From Rostrohypoxylon terebratum (taxonomy: Eukaryota > Ascomycota > Sordariomycetes > Xylariales > Hypoxylaceae), in NCBI GenBank assembly GCA_022497145.1, contig MU385868.1, forward strand, positions 186,001-250,000: DNA of 64,000 nucleotides. Direction: 5' to 3'. A program made the translations under genes and the position numbers. The notes under the pieces were generated by a model. It worked only from the letters and a program-made list of their open reading frames with translations. It searched no databases and had not been told where the DNA came from. This document shows positions 1 to 11,293 of the stretch, piece by piece. Position 1 is the first letter of the stretch. The number at the start of each line of letters is the position of its first letter.

Positions 1-302
1 AGGCCACTGCCGCTTACTTAATTCGAGCTTACAGCTAATACCAAATTCACTAGCAAGAAAAAGTACTTTACGCGACCACGTGCCCCCCGCGTCTACTTGG
101 GTACAAAATATGTACAATTATTTTTAGGTTAGCAAGCTCGACCCTTGCGGCTGGTCAACCGGGTACAAATCGCCGTTTCAATAAAACTCATTTTCACTTT
201 CAACATCTCACAAGAAAATTGATTGAACTTTAAAAAAAAAACAAATATTTGTTTGGTATTAGGTATTTGGAGGGAGGGCGCTATCGCTCGTCAGTTGTCA
301 AC
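1..302. other. left-edge intergenic sequence
   Basis: No reading frame or RNA gene can be supported here. The stretch is AT-rich towards its right end, with a run of nine or more A at about 231-241, and presumably contains the promoter and 5' leader of the gene that starts at 303. Confidence 0.5.
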
Positions 303-919
303 ATGGTAAGAAATTGAATGCGTCTTATGATTTCTTTATTTCGTTATTTCGTATTTCATTATTTCATTGTGGACTTGGGTCTCCAGGCTGAACGGAAAAG
401 TACATTTCTCATGCGAACATCCGTCTCGGCAGCGGATATAAGATCTCATTTGCGATCACCCAAAACACGTATCGTCCGACATCGCTAACTTACATGTAGG
501 TCAAACGGGACGAGCTGAAAGACACGGATCTGTCGATCAACTTCAAATATGGCGTCCACACCATCTTCCTGTTCGTCGACTCGATGGAACCTCTCATCGA
601 CGTAGCAGAAGAGTTGCTGGAAATCTTGACGGAACGCTATCCTAAGGGATTGACGTCTTTCTCACCGGAAAAGGGGCGATCGAAGATCCAGTTACCCGAC
701 GATCCTCAGCAGATCGAGTTTGCTCTACCCAAAGTGCCAACCGACCTTAGCCAAGGCTGGGACGCCCTCGACTCCGCCAAAACACAAACTCCCGTCGACA
801 TTGGCCTTGAAAACAATCATATTGTAGCATTTACTTTCAGACCCTCAGATTCGGACTCGGACTATGAGCTAGAATTCCACATCCCCGAACTTGTTGATGA
901 TGGGGCTGCCGAAGAATAA
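303..919 (+). CDS. small conserved-looking protein of unknown function, ATG-only first exon
   Basis: I do not recognise this protein. The long open frame reaches back without an ATG to an acceptor (tacatgtag) at 499. Directly upstream, ATG 303-305 is followed at once by the donor gtaaga at 306. Joining 303-305 to 500-919 gives about 140 aa beginning M-V-K-R-D-E-L. The protein is acidic at the C-terminus (ends DDGAAEE) with a D/S-rich stretch before it. There is no signal peptide or membrane segment, and the hydrophobic patch around HTIFLFVD suggests a small globular cytosolic or nuclear protein. The internal ATG at 584 would remove that patch, so I prefer the spliced start. A micro-exon inside the intron (388-400) was considered, but it breaks the frame. 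Coding status is good; function is open. Confidence 0.6.
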
Positions 920-1718
920 CAGAATATCTATCCTCATGAGATATGCCGACAGGCGGTGGAATTTCATGAATGATGAAACCTATTCTGAGCAACAACTTCG
1001 GGATAGATCCATTTGTGTTTTTCATCCTGGAGAAAGCTTGAGGAGAGGATCTTGAGCCCCACGTCAGGAAAGGGGGTTTGTTCTAGGCTTAAGATTCGAA
1101 GGTGATAACTTCAACATCACCCTCCAAATACTACCTAGTAACCTATAACTGCGGTACCTGTTTATGGTACCTGTAGATACCCATACGAATAGCCAAATGC
1201 GTATCATTCCGACAATATTAGTCACGTATAAACTCAATGAATGAAGCAAAAATAAAGCTACGATTACGCCACAGAGAGACTCCAACAGATGATATCGACT
1301 TATCAAATGTCAATTCGTATCGCTAAATTTAGTGATAGTATTTAATGCTTGCATGTGATACTGGATATAGTGACCCAGGCTGCCAGGCAGCCAGGCCACT
1401 ATAAAGTCAGAGAGCCGACGCTTCTATTTAGTGGGACCCCCTTATCAAGCCCCTATTTTCCTTCTAGCTTTCTTCCAGTAAGGCGCAAGGATTCCTCTAG
1501 TGTAGAAGGATTCCTGAAACTTGTTTCTTATTATTATTCCGTCTTCCATCTTCCATCTTCCGTCTTCCACGTTCCACGTTCCACGTTACATATTCCATAT
1601 TCTATACACAAAATAAAAAAGACGATGCTGCAAATGCTTTCTCTTTTCTTTTTCAAGTACCAATTTTAGGTGCCATTCGTTATTGCTTTAACGGCTTCGG
1701 CCACATGACGACGTCTAC
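920..1718. other. intergenic, pyrimidine-rich leader region
   Basis: This holds the 3' flank of the preceding small gene and the probable promoter and leader of the phosphoesterase. A degenerate CTTCCA(T/C)-type tandem lies at about 1539-1585. Open frames here are short and show no family resemblance. Confidence 0.4.
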
Positions 1719-3443
1719 ATGTCCCCTGCGACTATTCTTCGCAATGTTTTGCGAGTCCTCATCCCGATTTGCATAGCTTCGACTATTTACCTATACCTAT
1801 ATCCGGTCTTCTTAGGATGTGCATTTCCGCTTCCACCACAGGAAGCTAACAAGACCGAACCCGAGGACTCGGCTACAGCTTTTCAGCATACGCTACGACA
1901 ACATGTTATCCCTTCGAGTAACGGTAACGGTGCGCCGTTCCGACTTCTAGCTCTCGGCGACCCGCAGCTGGAAGGCGACACGTCGATCAGGAACTACAAC
2001 CGTGAATCATTCATGCATTTGACCTGGGCTATTCGTCACCTTACCTATAAGACCGATCACCCATCTCTGCGTAGCCGTCTACGACAAGTAGTCCACGATC
2101 TAGTCGACGTCTTCTTCGACGACATCCCCGACACGGCCGAATCGATTCGCAAACGTATAGATTTATTCGGGAACGACTTCTACCTCGCCCATATCTATCG
2201 AACGCTACGGTGGTGGACTAAACCCACCCATGTTACAGTTCTGGGAGATTTGCTCGGAAGTCAATGGATTAGGGATCCTGAATTTAACCGACGAAGCACG
2301 AGATTCTGGAATCGTTCGTTCAAAGGAGGTGAACGTGTCCCCGACGAGGTTGCGGCGTACCCTGCGGACGAATATGAGTTGGCTGGGTTACTCGGCGTCG
2401 AAGACGAAAATGCAGCGGCTTGGCGGCGCAGGATTATCAACGTCGCAGGTAACCACGATATCGGATATGCGGGGGACCTGACAGTGGAACGACTAGAACG
2501 ATTCGAGCGTGTGTTTGGGAAAGCCGCTTACGAGCTACGATTCGAGCTCCCTGTTACCGACCCCGCCACAAATGCGACTATCTACGATGCTGAGACGAAT
2601 CCCGAATCCGACCGCCTGCCTCCTGAGCTCCGGATTGTCAACGTCAATAATATGAACCTTGATACTCCGGCTGCAGACCAGAGTCTCCAAGATAAGACGT
2701 ATGCCTTCGTAAACGATGTGATCAACACTGCTTCGGCTGTCGAGTTCACCGGACACTTTACGGTGGTTCTGACGCATATTCCATTATACAAGCCAGAGGG
2801 ACTTTGCGTTGATGCTCCATTCTTCAGCTTCCATTCTGGTGGCGGTGTCAAAGAGCAAAACCAATTGTCGGCCGATGCTAGTCGTGGATTTTTAGAGGGT
2901 ATTTTTGGGCTAAGCGGTGACCCCAACGCACCGGGTCAGGGTAGAGGTCGGAGGGGCGTCGTATTGAACGGACACGATCACGAGGGCTGCGACACATACC
3001 ATTACATCAATCAGACCGAGGGCGAGGAACGTCAATGGAAAACTACTTTGTGGGAGACTGCAAAAAGCGGACACTACCCAGGACAACCAGGTCTGCCGGG
3101 TCTGAGGGAAATCACTGTCCGGAGTATGATGGGTGGGTTCGGAGGCAATGCTGGATTACTCAGTGTTTGGTTCGACGAAAAGGATTGGGAATGGAGGTTT
3201 GAATTTGCGAACTGTGCGTTGGGAACTCAGTATCCTTGGTGGTTTGTGCACATTATCGATCTCATCGCTGTTATCGGTCTCATACTCTACGGCATCTTGC
3301 AGGCATTGGCTGCTGTTGGGATCGATTTTGAGAATCGTCCGAAGATTATTGTGCCTAAGATCGAAATCAGCGACCATTCCGATGACGAGCAACCCGAGGA
3401 AAAGCCCGTCCTGATGAGTCACGGCGTCACTACAAAGGGATAG
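1719..3443 (+). CDS. Ted1/Cdc1-type membrane metallophosphoesterase
   Basis: Single-exon gene, 574 aa. The calcineurin-like phosphoesterase signature is complete: D81-P-Q, GD at 176-177, GNHD at 244-247, the THIP histidine at about 353 and GHDH at 418-421. A hydrophobic N-terminal segment (about residues 12-33) and a C-terminal one (about 509-533) flank the catalytic domain, the topology of the Ted1/Cdc1/PGAP5 group. In that family the enzymes are Mn-dependent, sit in ER membranes and remove ethanolamine phosphate from GPI anchors, helping GPI-protein export. The tail after the second membrane segment is acidic and cytosolic by inference. All metal-binding motifs look intact. Assignment to Ted1 rather than another Cdc1 paralogue is inferred from domain layout and length. 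Confidence 0.85.
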   Translation: MSPATILRNVLRVLIPICIASTIYLYLYPVFLGCAFPLPPQEANKTEPEDSATAFQHTLRQHVIPSSNGNGAPFRLLALGDPQLEGDTSIRNYNRESFMHLTWAIRHLTYKTDHPSLRSRLRQVVHDLVDVFFDDIPDTAESIRKRIDLFGNDFYLAHIYRTLRWWTKPTHVTVLGDLLGSQWIRDPEFNRRSTRFWNRSFKGGERVPDEVAAYPADEYELAGLLGVEDENAAAWRRRIINVAGNHDIGYAGDLTVERLERFERVFGKAAYELRFELPVTDPATNATIYDAETNPESDRLPPELRIVNVNNMNLDTPAADQSLQDKTYAFVNDVINTASAVEFTGHFTVVLTHIPLYKPEGLCVDAPFFSFHSGGGVKEQNQLSADASRGFLEGIFGLSGDPNAPGQGRGRRGVVLNGHDHEGCDTYHYINQTEGEERQWKTTLWETAKSGHYPGQPGLPGLREITVRSMMGGFGGNAGLLSVWFDEKDWEWRFEFANCALGTQYPWWFVHIIDLIAVIGLILYGILQALAAVGIDFENRPKIIVPKIEISDHSDDEQPEEKPVLMSHGVTTKG

Positions 3444-3655
3444 GGTCCCCTTATACGACCAGCGGCAGACCTATAACATAGAGGTGTAATGAATCACGAA
3501 TACCTGTACTAATACGAAGTATAGACTAAGATCCCAACGGATTATTAATTAGAGTTCAACAATATATTATACGCGAGATTTTTTTCTCCCGACTCGAGCG
3601 TCTCCTAGAAGTATTTGACGACGTGTATCATCTTGATATATGAATATTCACTTAT

Positions 3656-5243
3656 TTATAATTTGAAATCAAGAACTACAACATCAACCTGCGCATGAGA
3701 GTCCATATCCGACCCATTGCTAGATCGCGTGAAGATAGACAACACATTATCGTACTGGAGCCTCGTGGTATCGACCAACGGCTCCGTCGGCGGGAAGCCG
3801 TCTTCCTGCCACACGAGCTCATAGTCGGAGTAATTGCTCTTCTTCGTCGCCTTCAGGATCCTCAGGATAGGCGCCGCGTGGTCCGGTAGAATGAGATATA
3901 GATCGTCGTCCTTGCTCAAGGCGAGCCTGCCCCGCTTACCGCCGTACACGCCGTTGACGTGAGGGAGGGCGCGTTGGGTCCAAGTGCCTGTTTTTTTTTT
4001 TTCAATCAGCATCTGGCATGGAAACGGGGAGGAAGAAATGAAGAGGGAGAGGGAGAGGGAGAGGAGGGGGGAGAGTACTAACCGTCAGGAGCCCGGTAAT
4101 AATGCTTCCACCTCTGCACACCCCCCACGGCGTCGCGGTTCAACACGTGCACGCCGCCGTCCCCGTCCACGGCCTGCGCCTCCTGGTTCGCCAGCCCGCT
4201 GCCCTTGGGGATCTCGAACGCCACTATTCCCGGGGCGTCCGGCCGCACGCCTTCGTCCCCCTTTCCGAGATCGGCTACTACGTCGCCGGCCCCGTTGCGC
4301 CATACGAGGCCGTCGGGGGAGGCGTACGCGTAGCAGATGTCGTGGTTGTTGAAGCCGGAGTTGGGACCCGCTTGCTGCTTGTGCTGCGTGTCGCGGGGGT
4401 CGTCCCACCCCGCGTAGTGCACGAAGCCCCGGTACACCCAGGTCGCGTGCAGGCGGCCGCTGCGGTAGTCCAGGCCGTGGATGTACGGGTTGTTCGCTAC
4501 GCCTTTGAGGTTCGTGCCAAGGACTCGGTAGCCGTAGGTCGTGGGCGAGGTCGGGATGGCAGAGTACACGGCGATGTGGTCGTCGCCGAGCCCGGCTTTG
4601 CCCGTGCGCCAGGTGAAGAGGAGGGAGGTGTCGAGTTGTACGAACCGCGGGTATGTTATGTAGCTGAATAGCTCGTCTTGCGAGGCGTCGAGGCCGGGGA
4701 GCCGGCTTAGGTGTGGTGTGAAGAGGGCTTTGGACCAGGTGTGGGATTCGGGGGTTGATGCGACGCCGGGATACGAGTGGCGGTAGCGGACTCTGGAGGT
4801 GGTTAGTATGAAGGGGCTTGGCGAAGGGGGGAGTATACGGGACTACTGACATGTCGCAGTGGTGATCGTATGAGAGGTGGATCGTTCCGTCGCCGGGACA
4901 GATACCGAGCTTAATACGCACTCAGCCTCTACTTTTCCTATTCTATCTTAGAGAGCGTGGATTCCTATATTACCTGGACTGTGTTATGCCCGTCGTCCGT
5001 CGTCTGCGGGTAATCGTCGAAGACAAACGTCTCCCACTTCCCGTCCGGCAGCTTCCTGCGCGATAGGTGGATGTACAGCGGCTCCTTGGCGCTGTCTGCC
5101 GATAGCTGGCTGTAGAAACAGGCGTACTGCCACCCGTGGCACGATTGGATGGCGTCCTGCTGGAACGCGGCCCCGTTCAGCACGCAGTTCCGGTGCGTCG
5201 GGTCCAGGCCAAGAACCGATACCGAAGGCTCTGGCAGCGTCAT
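3656..5243 (-). CDS. BNR-type beta-propeller protein (putative carbohydrate-active)
   Basis: Four exons by frame continuity: 5243-4974, 4909-4851, 4792-4083 and 3987-3656, giving about 456 aa. Donors and acceptors read GTAATA/..AAG, GTCAGT/..CAG and GTTAGT/..CAG. The joins restore a run with NTVQLGICPGDGTIHLSYDH, then HCDIVRYRHSYPG, then repeated W/Y-rich blade motifs. This matches the BNR repeat-containing (BNR_4-like) proteins, predicted seven-bladed propellers, some of which are polysaccharide lyases or glycosidases. No signal peptide is visible at the chosen ATG, so the product would be intracellular unless an upstream exon exists. It is convergent with the phosphoesterase gene, with only about 210 bp between the stops. 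Family fairly sure; substrate unknown. Confidence 0.7.
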
Positions 5244-7148
5244 TTCGACTTTATATATTATATAATATGATACTTTTTCGCAATTAATTAGAGGTAAGAC
5301 AGTGTCTTGGAAAACCGAGGGAGACGGTAGGATGAAAGGATTTGAGACAAAATAAGATGCGCCGGCAGAAGCGTGTGTGTGTGGGAGGGTGCGGGAGGCT
5401 ACATACAGCTACGAGGATCCGGCGACGAGCGATGTGACGACGTTCGCCTTCTAGAACGGATTCCAACGCGTCGCTGTAGATTGCGTGCAGCTCAATTGCT
5501 GACAGATATTAGATTCAATTGTCGCTATCGTCGCTATAACTTTCCTATCTCTATTTCGAATCAACTGTATAAACGGCGCTCATACGATGGAGTTTACCTT
5601 CGACTAGGTATGTATTGTGTGAAGGGTGAAGTGCCGGTGTAGTATCGTCCGAGTAGAGCTTCGAGTCGCAGTGAAGGTCGAGAAGACCCATAACAAACGA
5701 GATGGCCCACAACTGACGGATTTGTGACGAAATATTCTGTTTATTTGACAAGTTTTCACTAGGTATGTTATATCTATAAGTTTCCCCCCTTTAAATATTA
5801 ATATGCATATCTATATGACTATAGTATGCTAATTGCGCTGTGTAACACAGTAGTAGCAACTCTTGTTACCCCCTGAATATTACCCCTGTTCAGAATATTG
5901 AGTCGACATAAAACAGAATCGCCTCGTATGCCTGAAAAGATCGTCTCTGGCAGATATTTTATGAGTGGTGCGCTTGAATAAAGTTCTGATGCTTGGTTAT
6001 TCCGTGTCAGTGGACATTATCCCACGTACAAATATCCAACACGAAATTCAGCTTCGTCATAATATCAAATGTCAAGACCAAAACCAACGCCAAAACCACC
6101 TAAAATAAGCGATCCTTTAAGCTACCTAACCTTACCCTGTTATGTCCTGGTTCGTCTCCCCCGCATTCAGCCTAAAATGAAGACCATCTCCGTAGTGGAG
6201 GTCGAGCTTCGACCTGAATCAGCCAGGCTAGTTGGCCTCTGGTTGGTCGGCTTCCAACATTCGGTCCTTGAGATCCATCCTTCAGAAAAGACATCTCCAC
6301 TTCTCCCACAACCCCTAACAGCTAACCCTGTCACTCTTTTTTTTGGTCTCGTCTGTGAGTGATCTGATCTCCAAGACATTATGTAGGTATGTTACGTTGC
6401 TATTATCCACAGCTACCTCGAAAGACAGGATGATGGACATCGACCCGGGTTATCTCGAAAAGTGTTGGAAAAATGAAAATTCGATAAGAATTGAAGCTGT
6501 CAAGGCTGATGAAAATAACCAGCGCCGATATGAACCCCGGAATAATTCCCCAAGCTCGGCCTTCTCCAGTCCCCCAGATCAACTAGTCATGGCCACCCAC
6601 GGGGTAAGAAAACCAGGGTCTACGCAAGCTAGAGCCATTTGCTAACTAGTAGCACCAGGGTGACCTCGGACGAGATGACTCTCGTCCACCCATCCCCGCG
6701 ATTCTATTTGGTGGAAGAATACGGAAAAAAGCCCAGCGCACAATTTCCACCCATCAGAAGCTCCAGAACATGGGGGTCCCGAGAAACCCGTCAGAGGCCA
6801 ATTCCAGCCCCCAGATCTTTCGTCGTACCCCGGTCCGCTGCCCACAACGTGGTACCGCGGTGAGGCGAGAAATCAAAATCTAATCTGCTATCGGCAGCTC
6901 ACCCGCAGCACCGTGCATGCCTTTAAAGGTAGGGTGTCGCCGCTCGCTCGCTCGTCTTACCATGTGCTGCTCCCGGTCTTGGTCTTGGTCTTGTTCTTTT
7001 CTTCCTCGCGTACACGTCGATTTTGATACCCGGACGACGACGACACCATCGCTCGTTTTAGACGGAGAGTGAAAAAAAAAATCCAAGGGCATCGCGAGAC
7101 GTCGGATATTAGTCAGAGGCTTGGGATCGCTCCCGCTAGTCGACAATC
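5244..7148. other. divergent intergenic region
   Basis: About 1.9 kb between the minus-strand propeller gene and the plus-strand transporter. Open frames overlap on both strands without protein-like composition. A GGTCTT hexamer repeat lies near 6974-6992. The last part is a likely 5' leader of the transporter. No gene is supported. Confidence 0.45.
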
Positions 7149-8959
7149 ATGGCGTCTGTATTGAAGTACATCGTCAAAAATGACGCTATGAAAACAGACC
7201 CGAAGGAAATCTACGGATGGAGGGTTTATTTGTTAGCGTGTTCGGTAAGTATCATGTTTTCTTTATGAGATGCCGTCTCAAAATTCTAACAATTGCTCTC
7301 ATTAGGCTTGTTTCGGCGCCATGTCTTTCGGGTGGGATAGTGGTGTGATCGGCGGTGTTATCAACCTTGACGCATTCATACAGTATGTTTTTACAATATA
7401 CCCATATATCCATATCTCGTCGCCGTCCAGCTTTAGATGAGTTCTAACATATATCTCACAATAGGGCCTACGGTTTAGGAAGCAAAGACGATGTCGCGAC
7501 AGCTAATCTTCAAGGAAACATCGTCTCCGTCTTACAAGCTGGATGTTTCGTAGGCGCTCTCGCAGCTTACCCCTTAACCGACGCCTTTGGTCGCAGACCC
7601 TGCCTTATGGCCGCCGCTCTCTTCACTCTCGCTGGTGTGGCGATGCAGGCTGCCGCATCCGGTCACCTTGAGCCCATGTACATCGGTCGATTCATCTCAG
7701 GTCTCGGTGTCGGCACATCCAGTGTCGTGAACCCAATCTACGTTACCGAAAACGCGCCTCGCGCCATCCGTGGTCTCCTCACCGGCTTGTACCAAATGTT
7801 CATCGTGTTGGGTGGCATGATCGCGTTCTGGGGTAACTACGCAGTCAGCGTGCACCTCAGCGGTCCCAAGCAGTACATCGTGCCTCTCTCCGTGCAAGGA
7901 CTCCCGGCTCTCCTCCTCTTCTCCCTAATGGCCATCTGCAACGAGTCACCGCGGTACCTCGCGCGCAAGGACAAGTGGGAAGAAGCTAAGGCCGTGCTGG
8001 TGCGCATCCGCGCCTTGTCCCCCGACCACCCGTACCTGCAGGAAGAGTTCCAGGAGATCGCGGACCAGCTCGAGTACGAGCGGCAGCTCATCGGCGACGC
8101 CACCTTCTGGTCCTTGCAGAAGGAGATGTGGACCGTCGCCACCAACCGCAAGCGCGCCATCCTCAGCATCGTCCTCATGATCTGCCAGCAGATGACCGGC
8201 ACCAACGCCATCAACGTGTACGCGCCCCAGATCTTCAAGAACCTCGGTATCACGGGTACCTCCAATTCGCTCCTCAGCACCGGCGTCTACGGTATCGTGA
8301 AGGTCGTCTCGTGTGGTATATTCTTGCTGTTCATGGCGGACTCGTTGGGTCGTCGTCGATCACTGCTCGTGTCGTCTGTGGGCCAGGCTTTCTGCATGTT
8401 CTACATCGGATTGTACGTGCGCATCTCGCCGCCCGTAGATGGCCAACCCGTGCCTGGCGCCGGATACTTCGCGCTCGTCTGCATCTTCATCTTCGCCGCT
8501 TTCTTCCAATTCGGCTGGGGTCCCGCATGCTGGATTCTGGTCTCCGAAATCCCGGCCGCACGTCTGCGGCCTATGAACGTCGCGTTGGGCGCTGCCACGC
8601 AGTGGTTGTTCAACTTCGTCGTCGCCCGCGCTGTGCCGAATATGTTGGCTACCGTTGGCGAGCACGGATACGGCACCTACCTTATCTTCGGTAGCTTCTG
8701 TGTCTGCATGTTCTTCTTCGTCTGGTTCTTCATCCCCGAAACTAAAGGTATATCCTCTCCTCCCTGCCTCCATCCTTTTTTTGATCAAGCAGAAAACTCA
8801 TTTATTTTGCCAGGTATCTCTCTCGAACAGATGGATAAGCTATTTGGAGTTTCGGAAGAGGACAGGATGGAAGCTACGCTGGGCGCGAAGCGCGATGTTT
8901 CGAAGGTCGAGGTCGAGGTCGAGGAGCACTCCAACCGGTCGGATAATAGGAGCGTGTAA
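7149..8959 (+). CDS. MFS sugar (hexose-type) transporter
   Basis: Four exons: 7149-7244, 7306-7382, 7465-8747 and 8814-8959, giving about 533 aa. Start ATG 7149 opens MASVLKYIVKND, followed by the sugar-porter opening GWDSGVIGGV (residues about 41-50), DAFGRRP between TM2 and TM3, NESPRYL at about 217-223 and PETKGISLEQMD near 482-492. These are the fixed motifs of the 12-TM sugar porter family (TC 2.A.1.1), which carry hexoses or related polyols across the plasma membrane by proton symport or facilitated diffusion. The third intron (8748-8813) is 66 nt with no stop, so an unspliced mRNA would still be translated, but splicing restores the canonical PETKGISLEQMD. The C-terminal tail is charged (E/V/K/R). 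Substrate cannot be told from sequence. Confidence 0.92.
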
Positions 8960-9625
8960 AATGGTGTTAATGATAGTGACGGAGATGAGAATTGAAATAC
9001 CCCACTGCTTGTGTATGAGCTTCTAGCCGATTTGGCTAGCTGAGGATTGGTTAGATCTTCAATATTACGCTTTTGTTCGTGTCAAACGGATACTTCCCAT
9101 TAACTTCCAGGAAGTGGTTTCTGAGAATTGATGAGTCAAGATATGAAAGGAATGTTGGCATTTTACCAATATGACATCGCGTTTATGTGTGCAACATCGC
9201 TAATTACACATAAAACTTCCCGTTTGCTCTGAGGTTAGTCAAATATGAAGTAGATTCATCATAACGCTTCAGGAACGGGAAGTTGGGCAGGCGTGTTGAT
9301 GCCTGTCAGGAATCGCAGGTATCACACATCTCCCTTTATCATAACAAGACGTTGCTCCGGTGCTTTTGGTGTCATCATCGACGTATTAGTCGAATTCCTT
9401 ACTGCGTTTGAAATTTCTAACACAAATCTGAGTGGTATATGGGGTTGAAGTGCCTATTATTAGTGAGTCAATATGGATTCATTTGTTTGCATCATGACTT
9501 ACTTTCTTATGATGGCTAGTCGACATGTCAAGCTCGTCGCTACAACACTATTTAAACCAGAGCAATTTTCTTGCTTGCACTTTTCGCATTCAGGATACCT
9601 TAAGAGAGCATCAAATGATAACATC
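8960..9625. other. intergenic between transporter and glycerate-kinase-like gene
   Basis: AT-rich with a small inverted repeat (CTAGCC / GGCTAG) near 9028-9044, just after the transporter stop. The frame of the next gene is open upstream to 9473, but that N-terminal extension is not family-like, so I treat it as leader sequence. Confidence 0.4.
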
Positions 9626-10889
9626 ATGTCGAAACTACGATTCCTTGCTGTCTGCTCTAGCTTCGGAGGGGGAGGCCTTGGGTCGGAGACTGTCGCCAAG
9701 TATATGGAGAAAGGAATTCGCAGTACTTTTCCTGAGGAGTCCGCCGTGGTGCGCAAAATACCATTGTACGATGATGGGAGCTTTTACGGCGGAGAGTTCT
9801 ACGATGGATACTTCCTACGCTTGTTCTTAGAACTACACCATTGCGACATGATCTCCATTGTTGTCAACAGTCCATTCTGCAACTGGGTCAACTCTTGGTT
9901 CTGGGTAACTTATGATGGGAAGACTGCTATAATAGATCCCAAGGCAATCTATGAGCCAAACAAAACTCCAAATTACTTCCCCGATCCCGCTGCGACCGTT
10001 AGCTATGGGGTCGGCGAACTGATCAAGGCAGCCCTTGAACTCGACTGTACGAAGATAATCGTCGTCTGTGAAGACTCGGAAGTATTCGACGGTGGTGCGG
10101 GAATGCTTTGTGAACTTGGCGCCAAATTACTTGATGTAAACGGCGAGGAGTTGGTAGAAATGAGTGGTCCTGATCTAGCCTGCCTAGACATGATCGATAT
10201 GAGTAATATCCATCCTAAACTGTGTAATCAAGGCAAGTTCGATGTTCTTTGGACTTTCAAGATACTGTGAGCTAACCTTGATGGCGTGTATAGAAAGCGA
10301 GGTGCGTATTGAAGTTGTGTCACCCTTCATGGACGTACTCTGTGGCACCTTTGGTGTTGCCTTATCCGATGGACCTCAGAGTAAAGCATCTATTGAACAA
10401 ATTGAGAATCTCTCACTGGGACTAGAGACATTTGGTGAGGTTGCGGGTAATCTTCTAGGAGAGGATATTCGGCTGAAACCTGGAAGCGGTGTTTCTGGAG
10501 GTCTAGGCACCGGATTGATGTTACTAGAAGCTCAGTTTCGAAAAGCCGGTGAAGCTGCGACGGAATACCTCAGTCTCGACACCTTGTTCAATGAGCCATG
10601 GGACCTCATATTGATTGCTACACAGCGTCTATCATGTGAAACTCCTAGAGCGAAGAAAATTATGGAGTTTGCGCAACTTGCCAAACAGCACGGCGTCGAT
10701 GTATTGGCCGTGGCTGGGGTTATTGGAGACGACATACCTTCGGACTACTACGATAAAGGCATCACTTCGTATCTGGAAATTCCGGAACAATATATAGACA
10801 TGGAATTCACTGTTGCTGAGCATATACAGCGGGAGATAGAGAGATACATGAGAATCCTCCGGATCGGGATGTCGTTGAATAAGGGCTAG
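9626..10889 (+). CDS. divergent glycerate kinase (GlxK/GarK fold), probable pseudoenzyme
   Basis: Two exons, 9626-10232 and 10294-10889, give 400 aa. The start is the ATG opening MSKLRFLAVCSSF, where family members begin. The layout matches the type-1 glycerate kinase family end to end: N-terminal loop, FDGGAGMLCELGAKLLDVNG (about 154-173), a DGPQSKAS segment (about 228-235) and GSGVSGGLGTGL (about 266-277). Signature residues are replaced, however. The loop usually PDSFKG-like reads CSSFGGGGLGS, the GGSAT block reads CEDSEV (149-153), and the ITGEG..D.QT..GK motif is reduced to IATQRLSCETPRAKK (310-324). The only join that keeps the frame uses a GC donor (gcaagt, 10233) with branch ctaac and acceptor tatag. 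The fold is confident; normal glycerate phosphorylation is doubtful. Confidence 0.75.
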
Positions 10890-11293
10890 AATCTGCCTTG
10901 CATGTTGGGAACGGAGTTAGGAGTCTATTACGGTATTGAAAATGAGCAAAATGAACTGATAGAAGAGTATATCTAGATAACTAGGTATGTAGGTATCAGT
11001 TGATAATGGTTCTTTTTTTCCCGGAAGCAGGACAAATTATCCAGTTATTCCATACCCCTTCCCCCTATTATGTATTACTAATACAGCGTAGTAGCGTTGG
11101 TGAGAGCTTTCCAGGTTATGTTCAGTTTAATCTTTCTAGGAGCGTCAAGCGATGTTAGTAAGGGTATAACCTAAACATATTTCATCTATGTAACTATGTA
11201 TAGAACTATTTATTCTGAACATAAAATATTGATAATTAGTCTTACCGAATGAGAACACCTCGTCGCTCTCCACCAGCTTCTAATCTATTATCG
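10890..11293. other. intergenic, convergent 3' flanks
   Basis: About 400 bp of AT-rich sequence between the stops of two convergent genes, with a CTAGGTATGTAGG motif near 10981. No gene seen. Confidence 0.4.

Noticed and set aside
4085..4921. 278-codon minus-strand frame overlapping the propeller gene
   Set aside because: Switches phase across an intron and is Arg/Pro-rich, a shadow of the spliced gene.
9473..9625. N-terminal extension of the glycerate-kinase-like frame to the ATG at 9473
   Set aside because: The 51 extra residues look like translated leader and the family starts at MSKLRFLAV.
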